A stretch of DNA of 47,390 bases from Oscillospiraceae bacterium (GTDB lineage: Bacteria > Bacillota > Clostridia > Oscillospirales > Acutalibacteraceae): NCBI GenBank assembly GCA_009785335.1, contig WQWM01000018.1, forward strand, positions 1 to 47,390, given 5' to 3'. This document shows positions 20,084 to 28,426 of this stretch, in pieces. The notes under the pieces were generated by a model, which searched no databases, was not told the DNA's origin, and was given only the letters and a program-made list of their open reading frames with translations. A program made the translations under genes and the position numbers. Each line of letters begins with the position of its first letter. The first letter of the stretch is position 1.

Positions 20084-20590
20084 ATGGCAAAAAAAGACAA
20101 AGAGCAGCTTGAAGCTGAAAAAAAGCTGAAAGCCGCTGAGAAATCTGCCCCGAAAAAAGAGGGAAAAGCCAAAAGCGAGAAGAAAAAACCTCGCCGTCGT
20201 GGCTGGTTCAAACGTTTTCGTGGTGAAACCAAAAAAATCACTTGGCCAGATGGCAGAACTGTGGTTAAATCCACTGGTGTTGTTATCGTCACCATTATTG
20301 TGGTTGGCTCGTTGATTTGGGTGATCGACTGGGGCTTGGGCTTTGGGTTGGGGCAAACGCTGCAGCTTGCCGCAGGGCGTGAGCTTGGCCAGCAAGAAAT
20401 CACGACCACCATGCCCAGCGATGAAGACTATGGCTTGGCGAACGATGAAATCACTCAACCGTCGGCCGAAACCACCGTGCCTGCTGATGTGACCGAAGCT
20501 GAAGAAGTCGAAGCCACTGAAGCGCAAGAACCGGTTGATGAAAATGACGCGAACGATGAACTTGCAAATGATAACGACAACGAAGAATAG
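20084..20590 (+). CDS. secE: Preprotein translocase subunit SecE with long acidic tail
   Basis: Single-span subunit that clamps SecY in the protein-export channel. The core is standard: a basic stretch (KKKPRRRGWFKRFRGE), the amphipathic KKITWPDGRTVVKST segment and one membrane helix (about 65-90). The protein is 168 residues, whereas usual single-span SecE is about 60-75, because of a ~70-residue C-terminal extension rich in Asp, Glu, Thr and Asn ending NDELANDNDNEE. It also has a Lys/Glu-rich N-terminal extension. Position between rpmG and nusG confirms identity. With N-in topology the acidic tail would be outside the membrane. Confidence 0.93.
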   Translation: MAKKDKEQLEAEKKLKAAEKSAPKKEGKAKSEKKKPRRRGWFKRFRGETKKITWPDGRTVVKSTGVVIVTIIVVGSLIWVIDWGLGFGLGQTLQLAAGRELGQQEITTTMPSDEDYGLANDEITQPSAETTVPADVTEAEEVEATEAQEPVDENDANDELANDNDNEE

Positions 20591-20599
20591 GAGCACAAC

Positions 20600-21151
20600 A
20601 TGGACGCACGCTGGTATGTGATTCACGTGTACTCCGGCTATGAGAACAAAGTGGCTGCCAACATCGAAAAAGTGGTCGAGAATCGCGGCATGCAAGACCA
20701 GGTGCAGGGTGTAAAAATCCCCACCGAAACCGTGATTGAAACCAAAGAAGGCGGCAAAAAACGCGAGGTGGAACGCAAGTTGTTCCCCGGCTATGTGTTT
20801 GTGAAAATCGCTACTTTTCTTGATGACCACGACCAGCCCAAAATCACCGATGAGTGCTGGTGGGCAGTGCGCAACATTCGCGGGGTAACCGGCTTTGTTG
20901 GGCCAGATAACCGCCCCGCTCCGCTTGAAGAAGAAAAAGTCATCGAAATGGGCGTGGAGCAACGCCGCGTGGAAGTGAACTATCAACCGGGCGATGAAGT
21001 CAACATCATCCACCCGAACTTTGAGGGATTCACCGGCCGCGTGGAAAGTATCAACGAAGAACAGGGCACGGTCAAAGTGGCCATCACCGCTCTGTTTGGC
21101 AAAGAAACTGTTACCGAGCTTGCAATGGATTGGGTCGAAGCCATCGATTAG
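20600..21151 (+). CDS. nusG: Transcription termination/antitermination factor NusG
   Basis: Binds RNA polymerase and modulates elongation, pausing and Rho function. 183 residues: NGN domain (WYVIHVYSGYENKVAANIEK, then FPGYVFVKI, then VRNIRGVTGFVG) and C-terminal KOW domain (GDEVNIIHPNFEGFTGRVESIN). The ATG follows GGAG nine bases after the secE stop. Confidence 0.97.
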   Translation: MDARWYVIHVYSGYENKVAANIEKVVENRGMQDQVQGVKIPTETVIETKEGGKKREVERKLFPGYVFVKIATFLDDHDQPKITDECWWAVRNIRGVTGFVGPDNRPAPLEEEKVIEMGVEQRRVEVNYQPGDEVNIIHPNFEGFTGRVESINEEQGTVKVAITALFGKETVTELAMDWVEAID

Positions 21152-21160
21152 TTTGTTGCA

Positions 21161-21190
21161 GTGGGAGAAGTGTGAGCACTTCGCCATCAC
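21161..21190 (+). promoter_or_regulatory. Stem-loop in the rplK leader, possible L1 control site
   Basis: GTGGGAGAAGTG pairs with CACTTCGCCATCAC around TGAG, with a bulge and a mismatch. A structured site in this place is where L1 autoregulates the L11-L1 operon in many bacteria. Assignment here is by position only. Confidence 0.4.
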
Positions 21191-21217
21191 CACTTAATTT
21201 TAGGAGGAATTTACCCC

Positions 21218-21643
21218 ATGGCACAAAAAGTTACCGGCTACATTAAGCTGCAAATCCCCGCCGGCAAAGCAACTCCGGCACCGCCCGTGGGCCCCGCGCT
21301 GGGTCAACATGGCGTGAACATCATGGCGTTCACCAAAGAATTCAATGAGCGCACCAAAAACGACATTGGCATGATCATTCCCGTGGTCATCACGGTGTAT
21401 GCCGACCGTACGTTTAGTTTTATCACCAAAACACCGCCCGCCGCCGTGCTGATTAAAAAAGCAGTTGGCCTTGAAAAAGCCTCGGGCGTGCCCAACACCA
21501 CCAAAGTGGCCACCATCACCCAAGAGCAAGTGCGCCAAATTGCCGAAACCAAAATGCCCGATCTCAACGCCGCCAGCGTGGAAACTGCCATGAAAATGAT
21601 TGCAGGCACCGCACGCAGCATGGGCGTTGTGGTTGCAGACTAA
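21218..21643 (+). CDS. rplK: Ribosomal protein uL11
   Basis: 141-residue large-subunit protein of the GTPase-associated centre. It shows [28 protein letters not shown], in which the N-terminal prolines contact factors and thiostrepton-type drugs, and the C-terminal rRNA-binding domain ([23 protein letters not shown]). The ATG follows AGGAGG. Full length. Confidence 0.98.
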   Translation: MAQKVTGYIKLQIPAGKATPAPPVGPALGQHGVNIMAFTKEFNERTKNDIGMIIPVVITVYADRTFSFITKTPPAAVLIKKAVGLEKASGVPNTTKVATITQEQVRQIAETKMPDLNAASVETAMKMIAGTARSMGVVVAD

Positions 21644-21660
21644 CGAAAGGGGAAACGACA

Positions 21661-22362
21661 ATGAAACATGGCAAAAAATATAATGACCTAGCAAAACAAG
21701 TTGACCGCGCGAAATTGTATGACCCCGACGAGGCACTGCAACTGGCCATTGACACCGCAAAAGCCAAGTTTGACGAAACCGTTGAAGTGCATGTGCGCTT
21801 AGGCGTTGACGGACGCCACGCCGACCAACAAGTGCGCGGTGCAGTCATCCTGCCCAACGGCACCGGCCGTAAAGTGCGTGTGGCCGTGTTCGCCAAAGGC
21901 GACGACGCTCGTGCCGCAGAAGAAGCTGGCGCAGAAGTCGTGGGTGCCGAAGACCTCGTGGCACGCATTCAAGGCGAAGGCTTCATGGATTTTGACGTAG
22001 CGATTGCTCATCCGAGCATGATGGGCCTTGTGGGTCGTTTGGGTAAAGTGCTTGGTCCTCGCGGGCTGATGCCCAGTCCCAAAGCCGGCACGGTTACACC
22101 CAACGTTGCCCTTGCGGTTGAAGAAGCCAAAGCGGGTAAGATTGAGTACCGTCTGGACAAAACCAACATCGTTCACTGTCCCATTGGCAAAGCGTCGTTT
22201 GGGCAAGAAAAGCTGCAACAAAACTTTGACGCGCTGCTGGACGCATTGGTGAAAGCCAAGCCTGCCGCCGCCAAAGGGCAATACATCCGCAGCTGCACCG
22301 TGGCCGCGACTATGGGTCCTGGCGTGCGCATTAACCCCGCAAAAGTGGTTGCGACTGTGTAA
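21661..22362 (+). CDS. rplA: Ribosomal protein uL1
   Basis: 233-residue L1-stalk protein, full length, with [23 protein letters not shown] and the [16 protein letters not shown] signature. L1 also represses its own operon in other bacteria. It follows rplK by 17 bases. The usual next genes, rplJ and rplL, are absent here; AT-rich genes follow instead. Confidence 0.98.
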   Translation: MKHGKKYNDLAKQVDRAKLYDPDEALQLAIDTAKAKFDETVEVHVRLGVDGRHADQQVRGAVILPNGTGRKVRVAVFAKGDDARAAEEAGAEVVGAEDLVARIQGEGFMDFDVAIAHPSMMGLVGRLGKVLGPRGLMPSPKAGTVTPNVALAVEEAKAGKIEYRLDKTNIVHCPIGKASFGQEKLQQNFDALLDALVKAKPAAAKGQYIRSCTVAATMGPGVRINPAKVVATV

Positions 22363-22378
22363 ATTTTGAATACTTGTT

Positions 22379-22410
22379 TCTCTCGCTGACCGATATGGCT
22401 TAGCGAGAGA
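22379..22410 (+). terminator. Hairpin after rplA
   Basis: TCTCTCGCT (22379-22387) pairs with AGCGAGAGA (22402-22410). Only scattered Ts follow, so it is a weak intrinsic terminator or an RNA-stabilising stem. Confidence 0.5.
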
Positions 22411-22432
22411 TCGTTCCATTTATTCCTTACAT

Positions 22433-22461
22433 TTGACAAACAGACCTGGACATGCTATAAT
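22433..22461 (+). promoter_or_regulatory. Consensus promoter of the ImmA-like/membrane pair
   Basis: TTGACA (22433-22438), 17-base spacer, TATAAT (22456-22461). It leaves a ~90-base leader before the TTG start. Confidence 0.88.
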
Positions 22462-22560
22462 TGTAGAAGGGTGATGTCGAACTTTGCGTTAATTTTTGTC
22501 AATTTATTCGCGCGACTGGAATAAAATGGAATTGAGTTGTTATTAGAATGGAGGACAAAA

Positions 22561-23196
22561 TTGGCTAAATTATCAGTGCCCAAGTATGTGACTCCCATTA
22601 GAGAGAAATTTTTATCAGAGGGCATCAATCAAAAAACAATAACTGAGGCGGTCTATAAAATCTTATGTGAGAATGCTATGCTGATGCCTCCGGTTCGACC
22701 AGAGCGTATCGCTATGGCGCAAAATTTTTCTTTATATACTGTTGACTTCCAAGATAAAGGTATCACGGGATTGATGACAGACTTATCTGAAAGTTATGGC
22801 GACTTTGGCAAGCGATTTATTGTTTTGGAAAAAAGCAATGAAAATGTGCATCGAAAAGTGGGAACGATTGCGCACGAGCTAGGGCATTTCTTCATGCACT
22901 GTAATAATAATGAAGATTTCAACGATGTGCACATGCAACCAAACTATGATCACCCAGAGGGGTTTAAAATATTGACGACTGAGCAACAAGAAAAGGACGC
23001 AACGCTTTTTCGCAATGAACTATTAATGCCTTGGCACCATCTAAAGCCTTTTGTAGACCAACGAATGGGAAAAACCTGGGACGAGATTTCGAGTGACATC
23101 AAGAGACACTTCGAGGTACCGAAACATTGGGCGATAGCGCATTTAGAGTGGCGCGGATTTGACTTAACTAACCCGAGACACGAGGGAGGCTGTTAG
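22561..23196 (+). CDS. ImmA/IrrE-family metallopeptidase
   Basis: 211 residues from a TTG start six bases after TGGAGG. The central zinc-peptidase motif is VGTIAHELGHFFMH (HExxH), with a later Glu (NELLMPWHHL) typical of the DUF955/ImmA fold. Characterised relatives cut repressors, such as ImmR of ICEBs1, or regulate stress responses. There is no helix-turn-helix domain in the protein and no repressor gene beside it. It is AT-rich relative to the flanking ribosomal and arg genes and is followed after 3 bases by a membrane-protein gene that also starts with TTG, so the two form a unit. Partner or substrate unknown; the membrane protein is a candidate. Confidence 0.85.
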   Translation: MAKLSVPKYVTPIREKFLSEGINQKTITEAVYKILCENAMLMPPVRPERIAMAQNFSLYTVDFQDKGITGLMTDLSESYGDFGKRFIVLEKSNENVHRKVGTIAHELGHFFMHCNNNEDFNDVHMQPNYDHPEGFKILTTEQQEKDATLFRNELLMPWHHLKPFVDQRMGKTWDEISSDIKRHFEVPKHWAIAHLEWRGFDLTNPRHEGGC

Positions 23197-23199
23197 TTT

Positions 23200-23697
23200 T
23201 TGGATGTTGACAAAATATTGCACAATGTTAAACGAGGCTCTCTTGATGATTCCGAACTCAATGAAAGACGAATAGAAGAATCGAATCCGCTATCAGATTC
23301 ACAATCGTCTGATCAGGAAAACACGGACAAGCTCGACAAGAGCATTATCCATTTGTTTTCCCAACATATCGAAGATTATAAAAAACGCGAAAATCAAAAA
23401 CGTTCACTAAAATGCTGCTTCTTTTGGATAGTGATGCTTCTATTCGTTGTTATGATTATTGCTCCCATCATCATTGTGATTTTATTGATTGCTCTTCGTA
23501 GTGAAATGTGGGTTATCATCACTTCTTTGCTTGTAGGCTTTGCTGAGATTCTTTTAGCAATCAAAACAATCCCAGAAATAATTGCAAAGTATTTATTTAA
23601 TCGAGACGAAGACAGAAACCATAATGAACTCATGGTAAAAGTGTTTGAACAAGACACGCTTTGGCATGAATCGCGAGACAATAAGCTCAAAAAATAA
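23200..23697 (+). CDS. Membrane protein partner of the ImmA-like peptidase (hypothetical)
   Basis: 165 residues from a TTG start 3 bases after the peptidase stop, with GGGAGG inside that gene as ribosome binding site. The N-terminal ~65 residues are charged and predicted cytosolic (SDSQSSDQENTDKLDKSI). Two adjacent hydrophobic helices follow (about 69-90 and 97-123), then a charged tail with IPEIIAKYLFNRDEDRN. The tail pattern is familiar from unnamed Firmicute proteins but no function is known to me. The pairing suggests a signalling or immunity module. Confidence 0.7.
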   Translation: MDVDKILHNVKRGSLDDSELNERRIEESNPLSDSQSSDQENTDKLDKSIIHLFSQHIEDYKKRENQKRSLKCCFFWIVMLLFVVMIIAPIIIVILLIALRSEMWVIITSLLVGFAEILLAIKTIPEIIAKYLFNRDEDRNHNELMVKVFEQDTLWHESRDNKLKK

Positions 23698-23704
23698 CCA
23701 AACC

Positions 23705-23726
23705 CCGCCCGATTACCTTCGGGCGG
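23705..23726 (+). terminator. Hairpin between the membrane gene and argC
   Basis: CCGCCCGA pairs with TCGGGCGG around a short loop. The following bases are only moderately T-rich. Confidence 0.5.
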
Positions 23727-23755
23727 TTCGCTTTACAGAAAGGATTGATATACCC

Positions 23756-24667
23756 ATGCACAACGTATTCATCGATGGCCGCAGCGGCACCACTGGCCTG
23801 CGCATTGAACAACGCCTGGCCAACCGCCGCGACGTGAATCTGTTGGTTTTGCCTGCGGAGATACGGCGCGACCAGGCTGCACGCGTGGACATGCACAACC
23901 GCGCGGATGTTTCATTCCTGTGCTTGCCAGATGAAGCCGCGAAAGAAATCGTGCAACTCGTGCGCCCCGAAACGGTGATTATCGACGCTTCCACCGCGCA
24001 CCGCATTGCGCCTGGGTGGGCCTACGGCATGCCCGAACTTGGTGCGGATTATCGCGCGGCGATACAAAACGGCAAACGCATTGGCAACCCTGGCTGCCAC
24101 GCCAGCGGCTTTATCGCGCTGGTTCGTCCGCTGGTGCAAGCCGGGCTGATTGCCCAAGACGCGCCGCTGAGCTGCGTTTCGCTCACGGGCTACACTGGCG
24201 GCGGCAAGGAGATCATCGATAAATATGAAGCCGAAACCCGCACGCGCGGCGACGTGCTTTGTGCGCCCATGCAGTATGCGCTGCCGCAAGAGCACAAGCA
24301 TTTGCCCGAGATGGTGGCGCACACGGGTCTGCGGCATGCACCTGTGTTTTGCCCGGTGATTGCCGACTACCCCTGCGGCATTGAGCTGACGGTGCCGCTG
24401 CATGGCGTAAGCCGCTCTGCTGTGCTGGATTGCCTGCGTGAATTTTACGCCAATGCTGCGATGATTAACGTGGTTGATGACCCCGATGCACGCCCGGCTA
24501 GCTTGATGGATGGCCGAGACAGCATGGAAATCAGCGTGCACGGCCACGACGAACGCCTGCTGCTCATTTCGCGTTTTGATAACCTGGGCAAGGGTGCCAG
24601 CGGTGCTGCGGTGCAGTGCCTCAACCTCGCCATCGGCGCGGATGAACAGGAGGGTCTGGTGCTATGA
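23756..24667 (+). CDS. argC: N-acetyl-gamma-glutamyl-phosphate reductase, type 2 (short form)
   Basis: Third step of arginine synthesis: NADPH-dependent reduction of N-acetylglutamyl phosphate to the semialdehyde. 303 residues, the length of the short ArgC type rather than the ~345-residue form. It shows the dinucleotide-binding FIDGRSGTTGLRI, catalytic Cys in GNPGCHASGF and LTGYTGGGKEIIDKYE. The ATG at 23756 follows AAAGGA; the longer open frame upstream overlaps the previous gene. Its TGA overlaps the ATG of the lipoprotein gene, which separates it from argJ. Confidence 0.96.
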   Translation: MHNVFIDGRSGTTGLRIEQRLANRRDVNLLVLPAEIRRDQAARVDMHNRADVSFLCLPDEAAKEIVQLVRPETVIIDASTAHRIAPGWAYGMPELGADYRAAIQNGKRIGNPGCHASGFIALVRPLVQAGLIAQDAPLSCVSLTGYTGGGKEIIDKYEAETRTRGDVLCAPMQYALPQEHKHLPEMVAHTGLRHAPVFCPVIADYPCGIELTVPLHGVSRSAVLDCLREFYANAAMINVVDDPDARPASLMDGRDSMEISVHGHDERLLLISRFDNLGKGASGAAVQCLNLAIGADEQEGLVL

Positions 24668-25119
24668 AACGCTTGCTAGCTGCCGTGCTTGCGCTGCTGC
24701 TGTTGGCGGCTTGTGCTGCGCCTGTGCTGGATGTGCCCGAGGATGAAGTGACCACCACGCAAGTAGTTGAACATCCCCGCCCATTTACGTCAGAAGAAAT
24801 CGCTGAAATCACCCAAGGGTTGTTTACAGTGGGTGACTTTGTGGAGGCGTTTCCCGCTTATGGGTATTGGCTAAGGCATGATGAACACGGATTTAATATC
24901 TGGTTTGACTTTCTTCCGTCCGACCACCCATCACGGTTGTACAGTTCTTATCTAGGGGCGCAGCCGTGGTTGCAATTGCGCATACTAGATCATTTTCGCT
25001 ATTCTTATTATCTTCTCCAGCATACAGAAACCATGCCAAGCTGGCTGTTAGATAAGACCGTAGAAATCGTTCGAGCTGATATTTTCACTCAAATGGAGGA
25101 ATACCATGACGAAAATTAA
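24664..25119 (+). CDS. Predicted lipoprotein embedded between argC and argJ
   Basis: 151 residues. The signal peptide ends in the lipobox LLAAC (Cys17), so a lipid-anchored exterior protein is predicted. The mature part (FTSEEIAEITQGLFTVGDFV, later aromatic-rich YGYWLRHDEHGFNIWFDF) matches no family I recognise. It overlaps argC by 4 bases (ATGA) and argJ by 14 bases, so it is translated as part of the arg operon despite lacking an obvious role in arginine synthesis. Confidence 0.8.
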   Translation: MKRLLAAVLALLLLAACAAPVLDVPEDEVTTTQVVEHPRPFTSEEIAEITQGLFTVGDFVEAFPAYGYWLRHDEHGFNIWFDFLPSDHPSRLYSSYLGAQPWLQLRILDHFRYSYYLLQHTETMPSWLLDKTVEIVRADIFTQMEEYHDEN

Positions 25120-26320
25120 CGGCGGAGTTTGTGCCGCCAAAGGCTACACCACAAACGGCGTGCTATGCCGCATCAAACCAACGCGCACCACGCCCGACCT
25201 CGCGCTCATCGTGAGCGAAACACCCGCCAATGCGGCCGCGATTTACACGCAAAATCTCGTGCAGGGTGCACCCATCACCGTGACGAAAAGTCACCTGCAA
25301 AACGGCAAAGCTCAGGCGGTCATCGTCAACAGCGGCAACGCAAACACCTGCAATGCCGACGGCATTGCCGTGGCCACGCGCATGTGTGAACTCGTGCAAC
25401 AGCACGCGAACATCCCCGCCGAGGACGTGATTGTCGCGTCAACTGGCGTGATTGGCCAGCCGCTGCCCGTGCAGAAAATCGAAGCAGGCATGGCGGAACT
25501 GGTCGCGGGCATGGGTCATAAGAACGACACAGCCGCGGCAGCAATCATGACCACCGACACCTTCCCCAAGCAAAGCGCAGTGGAGCTCACGCTGCCCTGC
25601 GGCACGGTTTGTCGCGTGGGCGGCATGGCCAAAGGCAGCGGCATGATTCACGTGAACATGGCAACCATGCTTGCGTTTATCACTAGTGATGTGGCAATCG
25701 CTCCGCAGCTGCTTGCACAAACTTTAAGAGAGAGTGCCGAAGGCACACTAAATATGGTCACCGTGGATGGCGATACCTCGACGAATGATATGTGCTGTGT
25801 GCTGGCCAACGGCATGGCAGGCAACGCGGAGATCACCAGCGAAGGTGCTGCGCTTGATGCCTTTCGTGCTGCACTCACGCAAGTGCTGACGGATTTGTCG
25901 CGCATGCTCGCCCGCGATGGCGAGGGCGCAACCAAGCTTCTTATTTGCCGCGTACATGGCGCAAACACCGCGCAAGACTGCCGCATTGCCGCGAAAGCTG
26001 TGATTGCCAGCAGCCTGGTGAAGGCAGCGATGTTCGGCGGCGATGCTAACTGGGGTCGTGAGCTGTGCGCGCTGGGCTACAGCGGCGCAGACTTGGATGT
26101 ATCGCAAATCGGCGTGCGATTCAGCAGCGCAGCGGGCGATATCACCGTGTGTGAAAACGGTGCAGGCCTGCCTTTCTGCGAAGACACCGCGGCGAAAATC
26201 TTGGCCGAAGAAGAAATCACCATTCACATCGCAGCAGGGGATAGCCCCCACAGCGCCACGGCCTATGGCTGCGACTTGACCTACGATTACGTAAAAATCA
26301 ACGGCGACTACAGAACGTAA
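25106..26320 (+). CDS. argJ: Bifunctional glutamate N-acetyltransferase / ornithine acetyltransferase
   Basis: Recycles the acetyl group between N-acetylornithine and glutamate in arginine synthesis. 404 residues, full length, with the self-cleavage site and nucleophile Thr in HVNMATMLAF. Other family marks are VNSGNANTCNADG, KGSGMIHVN and a C-terminal SPHSATAYGCDLTYDYVKINGDYRT. The ATG follows GGAGG in the end of the lipoprotein gene. Whether it is also an N-acetylglutamate synthase cannot be told, but no argA is visible. Confidence 0.97.
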   Translation: MTKINGGVCAAKGYTTNGVLCRIKPTRTTPDLALIVSETPANAAAIYTQNLVQGAPITVTKSHLQNGKAQAVIVNSGNANTCNADGIAVATRMCELVQQHANIPAEDVIVASTGVIGQPLPVQKIEAGMAELVAGMGHKNDTAAAAIMTTDTFPKQSAVELTLPCGTVCRVGGMAKGSGMIHVNMATMLAFITSDVAIAPQLLAQTLRESAEGTLNMVTVDGDTSTNDMCCVLANGMAGNAEITSEGAALDAFRAALTQVLTDLSRMLARDGEGATKLLICRVHGANTAQDCRIAAKAVIASSLVKAAMFGGDANWGRELCALGYSGADLDVSQIGVRFSSAAGDITVCENGAGLPFCEDTAAKILAEEEITIHIAAGDSPHSATAYGCDLTYDYVKINGDYRT

Positions 26321-26338
26321 GCAGAGAATAATCTCGCG

Positions 26339-26418
26339 TGTAGGGGCGGCTATTAGCCGCCCGAGGAGTTTATGGCGTGTGCTTGAAGGCGCGGGCGGCA
26401 GATTGCCGCCCCTACACG
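26339..26418. repeat. Pair of GGGGCGG palindromic repeats in opposite orientation
   Basis: TGTAGGGGCGGCTATTAGCC with GCCCG (26339-26363) and the opposite unit CGGGCGGCAGATTGCCGCCC with CTACACG (26392-26418). This is the same two-copy arrangement as 9896-9986, with different palindrome centres. Confidence 0.8.
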
Positions 26419-26437
26419 GGCCCCTATAAAATGCGCA

Positions 26438-26469
26438 AACCCCCATCAAGCGATGGGGGTTCACTTTTT
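26438..26469. terminator. Terminator between convergent argJ and ptsH
   Basis: AACCCCCATC (26438-26447) pairs perfectly with GATGGGGGTT (26452-26461), loop AAGC, followed by CACTTTTT for the plus strand. Confidence 0.85.
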
Positions 26470-26533
26470 AACGTCCCAGAAAGAAGCATATGAAAAAGTT
26501 GTGGAGAAATCTTTCAGGGTTTGGTTAACAAAA

Positions 26534-26800
26534 CTAATTTTCCGCAAAGCCGGATTCAACCAGCTTCACCAACGCATCAACAGCGGCTTCTTCGTCGGCA
26601 CCACCGGCAAGAATGCGGATATTCGTGCCGCCAACAATGCCAAGCGAAAGCACGCCCAGCAAGCTCTTGGCGTTCACGCGGCGATCTTCGCGCTCCACCC
26701 AGATGGATGATTTGAATTCGTTTGCTTTTTGGATAAAAAACGTGGCAGGGCGTGCATGCAGCCCCACGTTATTTTGCACGGTCACTTCTTTGGAATACAT
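26534..26800 (-). CDS. ptsH: Phosphocarrier protein HPr
   Basis: Carries phosphate from enzyme I to sugar-specific PTS permeases. 88 residues from the ATG giving MYSKEVTV; an upstream in-frame ATG at 26815 would add five residues. The active His is in NVGLHARPATFFIQKA, so it is HPr and not Crh. The regulatory serine of Firmicute HPr (target of HPr kinase, co-repressor of CcpA) is in AKSLLGVLSLGI. It is monocistronic; ptsI is not adjacent. Confidence 0.95.
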   Translation of the reverse strand: MYSKEVTVQNNVGLHARPATFFIQKANEFKSSIWVEREDRRVNAKSLLGVLSLGIVGGTNIRILAGGADEEAAVDALVKLVESGFAEN

Positions 26801-26834
26801 TGCGCAAGCCCCCATATTGAAATAGTATACTACT

Positions 26835-26862
26835 ATTATATCACATATTTTGAATTCGTCAA
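26835..26862 (-). promoter_or_regulatory. Promoter of ptsH
   Basis: Minus-strand TTGACG (26857-26862), 16-base spacer, TATAAT (26835-26840). Confidence 0.8.
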
Positions 26863-26980
26863 TGGGTTTATTGCGTTTTCATGAACTATTCTAAAACGAA
26901 AAAGGAACACACCGTCATTTATTGTGCACAATAGACAAGTTTTGCGCGGCAAATTTGTTGAAATTTCCTGCAAAAGGGTC

Positions 26981-27009
26981 TTGCAATGCTGACGATTTTG
27001 TAGTAATAT
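26981..27009 (+). promoter_or_regulatory. Promoter of the M28 peptidase gene
   Basis: TTGCAA (26981-26986), 17-base spacer, TAATAT (27004-27009), 32 bases before the start codon. Confidence 0.65.
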
Positions 27010-27041
27010 AAATATAGACAACAAATGAAGAGGAGATTTCC

Positions 27042-28301
27042 ATGCCAAAAACCACTCCGTTGCCTCAAGGGCCAAACTTGCAGGCGAAAGAAACCACCAA
27101 AGCTTACATGCTCGATGGCATTCGCCACGTGTGCGAAACCTACAAAGCGCGTCTGCCTGGCAGCCAAAGCGAGCGCGATGCCCAAGCCTTCTTCAAAGAA
27201 GAACTTGCGGGTTACAGCGACGATGTCGTCATGCAAGACTTCACGCTGCACCCCGGTGCGTTCATGGGCTGGTTGCCCATTGCCATGATATTCGTGTTTG
27301 CTTCTGTGGCGATTTATTTCTTCAATCCCGGTATCATGGCGCTGACTGTGTTGGGTGCAGTGCTGCCAGCGATTGCGCTTGCCATGGCATTGTTCGAGTT
27401 TTTGTTTTATCGCAGCTTCATTGATTTTCTCTTCCCCAAAAAAGTTAGCCGCAATGTGTATGCCACGCGCAAACCCACCGGCGAAGTCAAGCGGCGCATC
27501 ATCTTCGGCGGCCACACCGACGTGGCGCACGAGTGGCGGTTGACTTATTGGGGCGGCGCGGTGCTCATGGGCATCGGCATTGGCGGTGGCGTCACTGCCG
27601 TGGTCGCCTCACTGGTGGTGGGTATCATCAACTTGGTGAACGGCGGCTCGCCTGCGCACTGGCAGGGCATTTGGCTGGTGGTGAGCATCGCATTGCTGGT
27701 GCTGTTGGTGCCTGCTATGCTCATGTTGATATTGGTTAACTACAAAGTCGCGTGTGACGGCGCGAACGATAACCTCAGCGCCAATTACATCGCCATGGCC
27801 GTGCTCAAAGACATGCATGACGAAGACTTCCGCTTTGCCAACACCGAAGTCGCTTGTTTCCTCAGCGGCAGCGAGGAAGCCGGGCTGCGCGGTGCACGTG
27901 CCTTTGCCAAGATGAACTACGACATGCTGGCCGACCCGAACGTAGAAACCGTCTTCGTTGCCCTCGATACCATGCGCGAAGTGGAAGAACTGCGCGTGTG
28001 TCACATGGGTTGCACGGGCACGGTGCGCAACAGCAAGTCTGTCGCTCAGCTGATTCGCAAAGCAGGCGAAGAATGCGGCGTCAATATCCCTAACACCGAG
28101 CTTTATCCCGGTGCGGTGGACGCCGAAGCATTTAGCCGTCTTGGATTAGAGGCTTGTGGATTAACTGGGGTTAGCCACGAGGCCAAGCGCTACTATCACA
28201 CCCGCGAAGATACCGCCGACAACGTGGACATCGACTGCCTGACCCTCACGCTGAATATCTGCAAAGCAGCAGCGCGCGACTTTGATCAAAACGGCGCGTA
28301 A
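27042..28301 (+). CDS. Membrane-embedded M28-family metallopeptidase
   Basis: 419 residues. A zinc aminopeptidase domain is split by hydrophobic insertions: two helices at about 76-125 and two at about 165-235. Metal-site residues of the M28 fold are visible as FGGHTDV, CDGANDNLSA (Asp), LSGSEEAGLRGA (Glu-Glu) and the late YYHTREDT (His). Substrate unknown; the active domain is probably cytosolic given no signal peptide. The ATG follows GAGGAG behind a fair promoter. A hairpin repeat lies just after its stop. Confidence 0.85.
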   Translation: MPKTTPLPQGPNLQAKETTKAYMLDGIRHVCETYKARLPGSQSERDAQAFFKEELAGYSDDVVMQDFTLHPGAFMGWLPIAMIFVFASVAIYFFNPGIMALTVLGAVLPAIALAMALFEFLFYRSFIDFLFPKKVSRNVYATRKPTGEVKRRIIFGGHTDVAHEWRLTYWGGAVLMGIGIGGGVTAVVASLVVGIINLVNGGSPAHWQGIWLVVSIALLVLLVPAMLMLILVNYKVACDGANDNLSANYIAMAVLKDMHDEDFRFANTEVACFLSGSEEAGLRGARAFAKMNYDMLADPNVETVFVALDTMREVEELRVCHMGCTGTVRNSKSVAQLIRKAGEECGVNIPNTELYPGAVDAEAFSRLGLEACGLTGVSHEAKRYYHTREDTADNVDIDCLTLTLNICKAAARDFDQNGA

Positions 28302-28303
28302 TG

Positions 28304-28355
28304 CGCTCGCCGCGCAGGCGTTCTTTTCTTGAAAGAAAAGAACCAAAAGAACTTT
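28304..28355 (+). repeat. Hairpin repeat, copy 6 (subfamily with GCGCTCGCCGCGCAGGC)
   Basis: GCGCTCGCCGCGCAGGC, then GTTCTTTTCTTG/AAAGAAAAGAAC hairpin, then CAAAAGAACTTTAG. Its hairpin is near the peptidase stop. The same subfamily is at 38298-38360. Confidence 0.75.
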
Positions 28356-28426
28356 AGATTAGCTGATATATTGGGTAGATGAAACCCCGCCCATTTTCCA
28401 CTCATAATTCCCCCTTTTTTGGTAAA

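Noticed and set aside
19913..21193. 426-codon open frame on the minus strand opposite rpmG, secE and nusG
   Set aside because: It spans three conserved genes and their spacers. The Phe/His-rich product is the complement of Lys/Glu-rich coding sequence.
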